A DNA stretch of 64,000 bases from Xanthomonas sp. F10. Its GTDB lineage: Bacteria > Pseudomonadota > Gammaproteobacteria > Xanthomonadales > Xanthomonadaceae. Shown piece by piece: positions 36,921 through 44,464 of this stretch. A program made the translations under genes and the position numbers. The stretch covers positions 372,001 through 436,000 of the forward strand of contig NZ_JACHNP010000002.1 of NCBI RefSeq assembly GCF_014206815.1. The letters run 5' to 3'. Positions within the stretch are counted from its first letter, which is position 1; each line of letters opens with the position of its first letter. A model generated the notes under the pieces. The model was not told the origin of the DNA and made no database searches. It saw nothing but the letters and a program-made list of their open reading frames with translations.

Positions 36921-38665
36921 GCCGGCGGCGCCGCGTCCAGGAGGCGAGCGGGGGCCGCATGGCGCCCGGCTCGTGGCGCCTGCCTGCGGGCGCGCGCGCC
37001 GTGTTGCTGTTGTGCAGCCTCGGACTCGTCGCCGCAGGCTGCACGCGCGAGCCGTCGTCCGCGGCGGCTCGCGCTTCTGCTGCCCCAGCCGCCACCGCGG
37101 CGCCGGCCTCGGCCGCGCCCGCTGCCACGCTGCCGGCCGATGCGCCGGTGCTGCGGGTCTGCGCCGATCCCGGCAACATGCCGTTGTCCGATCGCGCAGG
37201 CGAGGGGTTCCAGAACAAGATCGCGCAGGTGGTGGCCGCGGAGATGGGCCGGCGCCTGGAGTACGCGTGGCGCAGCTACTACCAGCGCGGCCTGGCGCGC
37301 AGCACGATCAACGCCGGGCGTTGCGACGTGCTGATGGACATGAACAGCGATTTCGAGATGGGCCTGCCCACGCGCCCGCTGTATCGCTCCACCTATGTGC
37401 TGGTCACCCGCAAGGGCCTGGAGCTGCGGCCGGCTTCGCTCGACGATCCGGCGTTGAAAAAACTCAAGGTCGGCGTGTTCCAGAGTTCGCCGGCGCGGCA
37501 GGCGCTGTTCGACCATGGCGTGCAGGGCGAGGTGCAGTACCTGTTCTACGACTCGGCCAGTGCGCCGCAGGAGCATCCCGGCAAGCTCGCCGAGCAGGTC
37601 GCCGCCGGCAAGCTCGATGCCGCCGAATCCTGGGGGCCGGTGGCCGGCTATTACGCCGCGCGCGGCGGCCTCGGCGTGGTGCCGTTGAACGTCATCGACA
37701 ACGAGGTGCTGGAGTATTCGATGGCGTGGGCAGTGTCGCGCAAGAACGCGGCACTGCGCGATGCGCTGAACGCGGCGATGCAGCGCAGCGCCGGCAAGAT
37801 CGACGCGATCCTGCGCGATTACCACGTGCCGCTGGTGACCTGCGCCGATTGCATCGTCGCCGGCGACCTGCGCTCGCACGGCCCCTATCCGGTGCCTGCT
37901 GACCAAGACGACACCCCCAGTGCGCAGGCGTCATCTGACATGCTGGCGCAATTGCAGCTGCGCATCGCCGGTGGCGCCGATCCCGACGAGGAACTGGCGC
38001 ATGCGCTCGACGCCGGCGATGGCGTGCGCGTGGCCTGGCTGCTGCGTCACGGCGCCAGCGCCGACCAGCCCAACCGGCTCGGCGAGCCGCCGCTGCAGCA
38101 GGCGATCCGCAACCAGGCGCCGCTGCTGGTCGGCGAACTGCTGGCCGCCGGTGCCCAGGTCGAACGCCGCGACAGCAATGGCTGGACGCCGCTGATGAAG
38201 GCGGCGTGGTCCAACGACGGCAAGAGCGTCGCGCAGTTGCTGGCGCATCACGCCAAGGTCGAGGCCGTGTCCACCGACGGCTGGACGCCGCTGGACCTGG
38301 CGATCTCCTACGCCGATGCCGACGTGGTGCAGGCGTTGCTCGACGCCGGCGCCAGCGTGCGCCGCGCCAATCCGGCCGGCTTCACCCCGGTGATGTTCGC
38401 GGTGGCGCGCAACGATCCGACGATCCTCGACCTGCTGCTCAAGCGCGGCGCCGAGGCCGACCGTGCGAACCGCGCCGGCGTCACCCCGTTGATGCTCGCC
38501 GCCGCGGCCGGGCGCGAGGACAGCGCCCGGCGCCTGCTCGCCGCCGGTGCCAGCGCCGATGCGCGCGACGCCGACGGCAAGACCCCGGCAGCGCTGGCCC
38601 AGCAACGCGGCAATGCCGAACTCGCCCACCTGTTGACGGAGGCCCAGCACCGCCGCACGCAATGA
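36917..38665 (+). CDS. MoxJ/XoxJ-like binding protein fused to ankyrin repeats
   Basis: A 582-residue lipoprotein (lipobox LVAAGC, Cys42, or Cys28 from the alternative ATG 36959). Residues about 75-330 form a periplasmic solute-binding-like domain of the quinoprotein-dehydrogenase-associated type (VLRVCADPGNMPLSDRAGEG, GRCDVLMDMNSDFEMGLPTR, VTCADCIVAGDL), related to MoxJ/XoxJ, which assist methanol dehydrogenase maturation or activation. From about 345 to the end there are six to seven ankyrin repeats (NGWTPLMKAAWSNDGKS, DGWTPLDLAISY, AGFTPVMFAV, AGVTPLMLAAAAGRE). ATGA overlap with the dehydrogenase shows tight coupling. The fusion suggests a protein-docking role for the complex. Confidence 0.9.
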   Translation: MSRRRRVQEASGGRMAPGSWRLPAGARAVLLLCSLGLVAAGCTREPSSAAARASAAPAATAAPASAAPAATLPADAPVLRVCADPGNMPLSDRAGEGFQNKIAQVVAAEMGRRLEYAWRSYYQRGLARSTINAGRCDVLMDMNSDFEMGLPTRPLYRSTYVLVTRKGLELRPASLDDPALKKLKVGVFQSSPARQALFDHGVQGEVQYLFYDSASAPQEHPGKLAEQVAAGKLDAAESWGPVAGYYAARGGLGVVPLNVIDNEVLEYSMAWAVSRKNAALRDALNAAMQRSAGKIDAILRDYHVPLVTCADCIVAGDLRSHGPYPVPADQDDTPSAQASSDMLAQLQLRIAGGADPDEELAHALDAGDGVRVAWLLRHGASADQPNRLGEPPLQQAIRNQAPLLVGELLAAGAQVERRDSNGWTPLMKAAWSNDGKSVAQLLAHHAKVEAVSTDGWTPLDLAISYADADVVQALLDAGASVRRANPAGFTPVMFAVARNDPTILDLLLKRGAEADRANRAGVTPLMLAAAAGREDSARRLLAAGASADARDADGKTPAALAQQRGNAELAHLLTEAQHRRTQ

Positions 38666-38742
38666 CCGCTTCCTGCCGTCCCGCACACGCCGTTCGCGCG
38701 GCCTGTTCTTCCCATCGTGCACTCCGCAAAGGTGTTGTCCCC

Positions 38743-39327
38743 ATGCGTCCTGCCTCCATCCGTCGTCGCACCGTCTCCCTGCTGTTTCCCGTGTTCCTGT
38801 TCGCTTCGCTCCTGTTGTTGGCCGCCTGCGGCAAGCAGGAGACGCCACCAGCCCCGGCGGCCACCCCCGCACCGGCCGCCCCTGCCGCGGCGCCCGCGTC
38901 TGCGCCTGCCTCCGTCCCGACGGCGGCCGCGCCCGCCGCTGCCGCCGCACCGGCACCGGCACCGGCTGCGGCGGTGACGCCGATTCCGAAGGGACCGCCG
39001 GTCAAGGTCACCCCGGAACTGGTCGCCGAGGGCAAGGCGATCTTCAACTCCGCCGGCTGCACCGCCTGCCACGGCGGCACCGGTGGCGGCGGCATGTGCC
39101 CGCCGCTGACCAACGACATCTGGGTGTACGGCAACGACGACGACACCTTGCGTACCCTGATCATCGAAGGCACCGCCGGCATGGCCGCGCACGGCAAGAC
39201 CCGGATCGGCCACGAGAAGGTGGTGGGGCAGATGCCGCCATTCGGGCCGGTGCTCAAGCCGGACGATACCGAGAAGCTGCTGGCCTTCATCCACTCCATC
39301 AACAAGACCGCGGGCGCCACGCAATGA
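38743..39327 (+). CDS. Lipoprotein cytochrome c (dehydrogenase electron acceptor)
   Basis: A 194-residue monohaem cytochrome c. It has a lipobox (LLLAAC, Cys29), an Ala/Pro-rich linker of about 50 residues and a C-terminal haem domain with Cys106-Cys109-His110 (GCTACHGG) and axial Met164 (GQMPPFGPV). It most likely takes electrons from the PQQ dehydrogenase upstream, in the role of XoxG/cytochrome cL. It overlaps the following gene by ATGA. Confidence 0.92.
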   Translation: MRPASIRRRTVSLLFPVFLFASLLLLAACGKQETPPAPAATPAPAAPAAAPASAPASVPTAAAPAAAAAPAPAPAAAVTPIPKGPPVKVTPELVAEGKAIFNSAGCTACHGGTGGGGMCPPLTNDIWVYGNDDDTLRTLIIEGTAGMAAHGKTRIGHEKVVGQMPPFGPVLKPDDTEKLLAFIHSINKTAGATQ

Positions 39328-40343
39328 GGAACGGGTTGCGCTTGTCCGCCGTGGTCGCGCTGTCGCTGTTCGCCGCGGCCTGCCAGCGCACGCCTGCGCC
39401 GGCGGCCGGCACCGATGCCGCGGCGGCCGCACCGGCGCCTGCGGCCAGCGCGGCGGCGCTGGCCTACGTACCGAACCAGCGCAGCGGCACCATTTCGGTG
39501 ATCGACACCGGCAGCGACCGCGTGGTGCGCACGCTGTCGGCGCAGGGCCAGCTCGGCAAGCGCCTGCAGCAGGTGGTGCCGGGGCCGGCCGGGCATCTGT
39601 ACGTCATCGACGCGCAGGGCCATCGCCTGCTGGAGCTGGATACCGTGCAGGACCGCGTGCTGCGCAGCGTCGACATCGGCGAGAACGCCGAAGGCGTCGC
39701 GGTGGCGCCGGATGGTCGCCAACTCGCGGTATGCGTGGAAGGCCAGAACCAGGTGATGCTGATCGACCCGGCCAGCTTCGCGATCGGCGCGCACATCGCC
39801 ACCCGCGGGCAGGCGCCGGAACACTGCGTCTACACCCCGGACGGCGCGTTGTTGCTGACCAGCAACGAAGGCTCCAACGACCTGGACGTGATCGACGTGC
39901 AGGCCGGCACGTCCACCGGCGTCATCGCCACCAGCGGGCATCCGCGCGGCATGGCGTTCGCGCCCGACGGCAAGACGGTCTACGTGGCGCAGGAGTCGGC
40001 CAACGTGGTCGACGTGATCGATCTGGCGGCGCGCAAGCGCGTGGCCAGCATTCCAGCCGGGCAGCGCACCGCCGGCATCGCCATCGCCCGCGACGGCAGC
40101 CGCGTGTACGCGTCCAACGGCGCCGGCACGGTCAGCGTGATCGACACCGCCGCGCGGCGCACGCTGGCCGAGATCCCGGTCGGGCAGCGGCCGTGGAATC
40201 CGGCGCTGAGCGCGGACGGCAAGGCGCTGTACGTGGCCAACGGCCGGTCCAACAGCGTCAGCGTCATCGACACGGCGGCGATGAAGGAGATCAAGCAGAT
40301 CGGGGTGGGCGAGACGCCATGGGGTGTGGTCGTGGCGCAATGA
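39324..40343 (+). CDS. YVTN-family beta-propeller lipoprotein
   Basis: A 339-residue lipoprotein (lipobox FAAAC, Cys20) with an Ala-rich linker and a propeller of YVTN-type repeats (AYVPNQRSGTISVIDTGSDR, LAVCVEGQNQVMLIDP, VYVAQESANVVDVIDLAARK, LYVANGRSNSVSVIDTAAMK). Such proteins occur in many PQQ-alcohol-dehydrogenase clusters; their function is not settled and may be structural or in cofactor handling. Coupled to the cytochrome by ATGA. Confidence 0.9.
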   Translation: MRNGLRLSAVVALSLFAAACQRTPAPAAGTDAAAAAPAPAASAAALAYVPNQRSGTISVIDTGSDRVVRTLSAQGQLGKRLQQVVPGPAGHLYVIDAQGHRLLELDTVQDRVLRSVDIGENAEGVAVAPDGRQLAVCVEGQNQVMLIDPASFAIGAHIATRGQAPEHCVYTPDGALLLTSNEGSNDLDVIDVQAGTSTGVIATSGHPRGMAFAPDGKTVYVAQESANVVDVIDLAARKRVASIPAGQRTAGIAIARDGSRVYASNGAGTVSVIDTAARRTLAEIPVGQRPWNPALSADGKALYVANGRSNSVSVIDTAAMKEIKQIGVGETPWGVVVAQ

Positions 40344-40396
40344 GGTGAGGCCAGCGACGCCAGCGGGCGCCGCGACGGGGAGGCGGGAGAGCCAGA

Positions 40397-41506
40397 ATGA
40401 AGACGCGAGCCGCGGTCGCTTGGGCGGCGAACCAGCCGCTGGCCATCGAGGAGGTGGATCTGCAGCCGCCCAAGGCCGGCGAAGTGCTGGTGCGGATGGT
40501 CGCCAGCGGCATCTGCCACAGCGACGAGATCGCCCTGTCCGGCGCCGATGCCGAGGCGGCGTTCCCGGTGATCCTGGGCCAGGAAGGCGCCGGCGTGGTC
40601 GAGGAGGTCGGCATCGGCGTGACCAGCGTGCGCCCGGGCGATCACGTGATCCCGCTGTACATGCCCGAGTGCGGCGTGTGCAAGTACTGCCGTTCCAACC
40701 GCACCAACCTGTGCCAGGCGATCCGCAGCAGCCAGGACCGCGGGCTGATGCCCGACGGCAGCAGCCGCTTCTCGCTGCACGGGCGCCCGCTGCTGCACTA
40801 CATGGGCACCAGCACCTTCGCCGAATACACGGTGCTGCCGGAGATCGCGGTGGCCAGGATCCATCCGTCGGCACCGCTGGACAAGGCCTGCCTGCTCGGC
40901 TGCACGGTCACCACCGGCATCGGCGCGGTGCTCAACACCGCGCGGGTGCGACCGGGCGAGAACGTGGCGGTGTTCGGGCTGGGCGGCATCGGCCTGTCGG
41001 TGGTGCAGGGCGCGGTGATGGCGCGCGCCGAACGCATCATCGTGGTCGACATCAACCGCGACAAGTTCCCGCTGGCGCGCGCGCTGGGCGCCACCGACTG
41101 CCTGGACCCGAAGGATTTCGGCGCGCCGGTGCAGCAGGTCATCGTCGACCTCACCGATGGCGGCGCCGACCACAGCTTCGCCTGCGTCGGCGACGTGCGC
41201 GCGATGCGCGCGGCGCTGGAGTGCTGCCACAAGGGCTGGGGCGAAAGCATCATCGTCGGCGTGGCGCCGAGCGCGCAGGAGATCAGCACCCGGCCGCTGC
41301 AACTGGTCACCGGGCGCGCCTGGCGCGGCAGCGCGTTCGGCGGGGTCAAGGGGCGCAGCGAATTGCCGGCCTATGCCGAGCGCTACCTGGCCGGCGAGAT
41401 CCGCATCGACGAACTCATCAGCGAAACCCTGCCGCTGTACCACATCAATCGCGGTTTCGAGACGCTGCGCGCAGGCCGCGGCATCAAATCGATCGTCCTC
41501 TACTGA
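40397..41506 (+). CDS. Class III-type zinc alcohol dehydrogenase (formaldehyde type)
   Basis: A 369-residue cytoplasmic medium-chain dehydrogenase most like S-(hydroxymethyl)glutathione dehydrogenase (FrmA). Structural zinc cysteines are Cys92, 95, 98 and 106; catalytic zinc ligands Cys40 (GICHSD) and Cys169 (LLGCTVTTGIGAV) are present; NAD-binding motif is FGLGGIGLS. The third catalytic ligand is unusual: the normally invariant His of GHEGAG is Gln62 here (GQEGAG, codon CAG). In this operon it would remove aldehyde made by the periplasmic dehydrogenase, but activity with Gln62 is uncertain. Gap from the YVTN gene is 53 bases. Confidence 0.9.
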   Translation: MKTRAAVAWAANQPLAIEEVDLQPPKAGEVLVRMVASGICHSDEIALSGADAEAAFPVILGQEGAGVVEEVGIGVTSVRPGDHVIPLYMPECGVCKYCRSNRTNLCQAIRSSQDRGLMPDGSSRFSLHGRPLLHYMGTSTFAEYTVLPEIAVARIHPSAPLDKACLLGCTVTTGIGAVLNTARVRPGENVAVFGLGGIGLSVVQGAVMARAERIIVVDINRDKFPLARALGATDCLDPKDFGAPVQQVIVDLTDGGADHSFACVGDVRAMRAALECCHKGWGESIIVGVAPSAQEISTRPLQLVTGRAWRGSAFGGVKGRSELPAYAERYLAGEIRIDELISETLPLYHINRGFETLRAGRGIKSIVLY

Positions 41507-41522
41507 GCCTCAAGGAACCGGC

Positions 41523-43919
41523 ATGACCCTGACTCCAGGATGCAGCACCCCGCCGGCGAGCCTGCTCGCGCTGGCCGTCGCCACCGCCATCGGCGTGCTC
41601 GCCGCACCGGCGCGCGCGCAGACCACGGTCAACGCCGACGATGCGCAGATCACCGCGCTGGACCGGGTCGAGGTCACCGCCACGCCGATTCCCGGCACGC
41701 TGATCGATGCCGACCTGCTGCCGTACACCGTGCAGACCGCCAATGCCGACGACATCGCGCGCAGCCAGGCCGGCAACCTCACCGACTTCCTGCTGCGCGA
41801 GATGAACGGCGTGGACACCAACGAGGTGCAGGGCAGTCCGTTCCAGACCGATCTGACCTTCCGCGGCTTCCGCGCCTCGGCGCTGCCCGGCGCCTCGCAG
41901 GGCGTGTCGGTGTACCTGGACGGCGTGCGCATGAACGAGCCGTTCGCCGACATCGTCAGTTGGGACATGATGCCGGAGGCGGCGATCCGCAGCGTGGCGC
42001 TGATGCCGGGATCCAACCCGCTGTTCGGTCCCAACACGCTGGGCGGCGCGCTCGCCTTCACCACCCAGTCCGGCCTGACCGCGCCGGGCCTGCGCACCGA
42101 CCTGTCGGTGGGCAGCGGCGCGCGCAAGCGCCTGGACGCGTCCTACGGCTACGCCGGCCGCGACGGCCTGCATGCCTTCGTCGCGGCCACCGGCTTCGAC
42201 GAGAACGGCTGGCGCGACGCCTCCGCCGGCCGCCTGGGCACCGTGTTCGGCAAGCTCGGGCGGCAGGGCGAGCGTACCGACTGGGACGTGTCGCTGCTGC
42301 ACGGGCGCAGCCGGCTGGTCGGCAACGGCCTGCTGCCCAGCCATCGCTACTCCGACGAGGGCATCGAACCTGGTTTGTATGAAGCCGACCGTGCCGCGGT
42401 CTACACCTCGCCGGACCTGACCCGCAACCGCAACACCTTGCTGACCGGCCAGTTCAACCATCGCTTCGACGAACGCACCGCGCTCCATGTGCTGGCCTAC
42501 TACCGGCAGGGGCGCCGCGACACCGTCAATGGCGACATCAACGACGACTACGAAGACTTCGTCGACGACTGCGCCGATGGCTACGCTGCCGATGGCACGC
42601 CGCTGGATGCGGGTTGCACGGTCGCGCGTGCCGATGCCGACGCGCTGCACAGCGGCGTGCTCAACACCACGCAGATGCGCCAGCATGCCGAGGGCGTGGC
42701 GCTGAATCTCAGCCGCCAGGCCGGCGCGCATGCGCTGAGCATCGGCGCCACCTACGACCGCAACCGCGTGCGCTACCGCCAGTACGCGCAGGACGCGTTC
42801 GTGCAGGACGACCGCTCGGTGGTCGCCGATCCCGACGAGGACCGCGCGTTCTTCTCCGGCGTCGACGGCCGCAGCAGCACCCTGGGCCTGTTCGCCGCCG
42901 ATACCTGGGAGTTGAGCGAGGCCACCCATGTCAGCGGCGCGCTGCGCTGGAACCGCGTCGCCGTCGCCAACACCCTGTCCACCGGCGACGACGGCGTGTT
43001 GCCGCGCGAGCGCTTCGTGTTCGCCAAGGCCAACCCCTCGCTGGGCATCACCCAGCGCCTGGGCGGCGGCGTCACCGCGTTCGCCTCGGCCTCGCAGAAC
43101 AGCCGCGCGCCGACCGCGATCGAACTCGGCTGCGCCGACCCGGAGCAGCCGTGCCGGTTGCCGACCGGGCTGCAGGCCGATCCGCGCCTGGAGCAGATCG
43201 TCTCGCGCACCTACGAACTCGGCCTGCGCTGGAACCCGTCGCCGGCGCAGGCGCTGAACGCCTCGCTGTACCGCGCCGACAACCGCGACGACATCCTGTT
43301 CCTGCGCGCGCCCAATACCCAGCAGGGCTATTTCGACAACGTCGGCCGCACCCGCTACCAGGGCGCCGACCTCAGCTACCGCGGCAGCCGCGGCGCGCTG
43401 CGCTGGTTCGCCGGCTACAGCTACCTGGACGCCACCTACCGCAGCGTCGGCGAACTGCTCTCGGGCGAACGCACCGTGGCGCTGCGCCCGGGCACGCGCA
43501 TCGCCGGGCTGCCGCGCAACACGCTGAAGCTGGGCGTGGAATGGCAGGCGCTGGCGCAGCTGGCGCTGGGCGCGGACCTGCGCGCGGTGTCGCGGCGCGT
43601 GGCCAGCGGCAACGAGGACGGGCTGGTCGAGGATCCCGAGGACGGCGAGGCGCCCGCGCGTCACGACCTGTCCACCGGCGGCTACGCCTTGCTCGACCTG
43701 CACGGCACCTGGCAACTCGCCGACGGGCTGTCGCTGTACCTGCGGATCAACAACGTGTTCGATCGCCGCTACGAGACCTATGCGGCGATCGCCGAGGACC
43801 TGTTCCCGGGCGGCGCCTTGGCGCGCCCACAGGACGCTGCGGTGGAGGACGGCCCCTCGCGCTTCGTCGCGCCTGGCGCCCCGCGTCAGTACCAGGTCGG
43901 CCTGCGCTGGCGTTTCTAG
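41523..43919 (+). CDS. TonB-dependent outer-membrane receptor
   Basis: A 798-residue receptor with signal peptide (ending APARAQ), a plug domain (VEVTATPIPGTLIDADLLPY, MNGVDTNEVQGSPFQTDLTF, YLDGVRMNEPF, LFGPNTLGGALAFTTQSG) and a 22-strand barrel ending in VGLRWRF. It starts 16 bases after the dehydrogenase stop, so it belongs to this operon. Several predicted loops are very acidic, notably NGDINDDYEDFVDDCADGY at about residues 335-353, followed by a second Cys. By analogy with lanthanide-responsive receptors of methylotrophs it may import a lanthanide chelate, though siderophore, PQQ or another ligand cannot be excluded. Confidence 0.92.
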   Translation: MTLTPGCSTPPASLLALAVATAIGVLAAPARAQTTVNADDAQITALDRVEVTATPIPGTLIDADLLPYTVQTANADDIARSQAGNLTDFLLREMNGVDTNEVQGSPFQTDLTFRGFRASALPGASQGVSVYLDGVRMNEPFADIVSWDMMPEAAIRSVALMPGSNPLFGPNTLGGALAFTTQSGLTAPGLRTDLSVGSGARKRLDASYGYAGRDGLHAFVAATGFDENGWRDASAGRLGTVFGKLGRQGERTDWDVSLLHGRSRLVGNGLLPSHRYSDEGIEPGLYEADRAAVYTSPDLTRNRNTLLTGQFNHRFDERTALHVLAYYRQGRRDTVNGDINDDYEDFVDDCADGYAADGTPLDAGCTVARADADALHSGVLNTTQMRQHAEGVALNLSRQAGAHALSIGATYDRNRVRYRQYAQDAFVQDDRSVVADPDEDRAFFSGVDGRSSTLGLFAADTWELSEATHVSGALRWNRVAVANTLSTGDDGVLPRERFVFAKANPSLGITQRLGGGVTAFASASQNSRAPTAIELGCADPEQPCRLPTGLQADPRLEQIVSRTYELGLRWNPSPAQALNASLYRADNRDDILFLRAPNTQQGYFDNVGRTRYQGADLSYRGSRGALRWFAGYSYLDATYRSVGELLSGERTVALRPGTRIAGLPRNTLKLGVEWQALAQLALGADLRAVSRRVASGNEDGLVEDPEDGEAPARHDLSTGGYALLDLHGTWQLADGLSLYLRINNVFDRRYETYAAIAEDLFPGGALARPQDAAVEDGPSRFVAPGAPRQYQVGLRWRF

Positions 43920-44011
43920 CGGGCGCGGTGTGGCGGGGCGCTGCGTGGGGCTCATCGGCTTCGTATCCTCCGCCTTGTCCACCGGCCGGGAGCTGGTCGG
44001 CTCCGGCGGCG

Positions 44012-44317
44012 GTCGCGGCTGAAGCCGCTCCTACAGAAGCGCTGCGCCGGTGACGAAGCGCGACCCGTTAGGAGCGGCTTCAGCCGCGACCTAGCAGCCG
44101 TGGAGCATTCGGCTTTGGCAGCAGTCGGGACTGACGTCCCTCCCACAGGGTGTGTCGCCCAATCGGCTTGCCTGCCGTTGTCGTAGGAGCGGCTTCAGCC
44201 GCGACCGTGAGGCCGAAAAGCTTCTGGCTTCGACAACAGCCGGGACTGAAGTTTCCGCCACAGGTTGTGCGGTCTCACCGACTCGCCGGCTGGTGTGGGA
44301 GCGACTTCAGCCGCGAC
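44012..44317. repeat. Cluster of six REP-like half-units
   Basis: Units at 44012-44034, 44067-44090, 44124-44146, 44183-44205, 44239-44261 and 44295-44317 alternate in orientation and mix the GTAG/GCGGC and GTGG/GGGAC variants. This fills most of the 545-base gap between the convergent TonB receptor and sigma-54 activator genes and may act as a two-way transcription end. Confidence 0.88.
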
Positions 44318-44464
44318 ATCGAAGCCAGACATCCTCCAGCCGCCTCAGCGGTCGGGATGCGAATACCGGCAGCACTCACGTCGCTACCGAATGGCAGGTC
44401 GCGACAGACGAGCCTGCATTCGCGACGCCCAGTAAGGTCCGCAAGGGTGCGACACCGCCTCGAC

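Noticed and set aside
44012-44317. Regularly spaced repeats that look like a CRISPR array
   Set aside because: Units alternate in orientation, vary in sequence and are single palindromes of a dispersed family; spacing is irregular and no cas genes are present.
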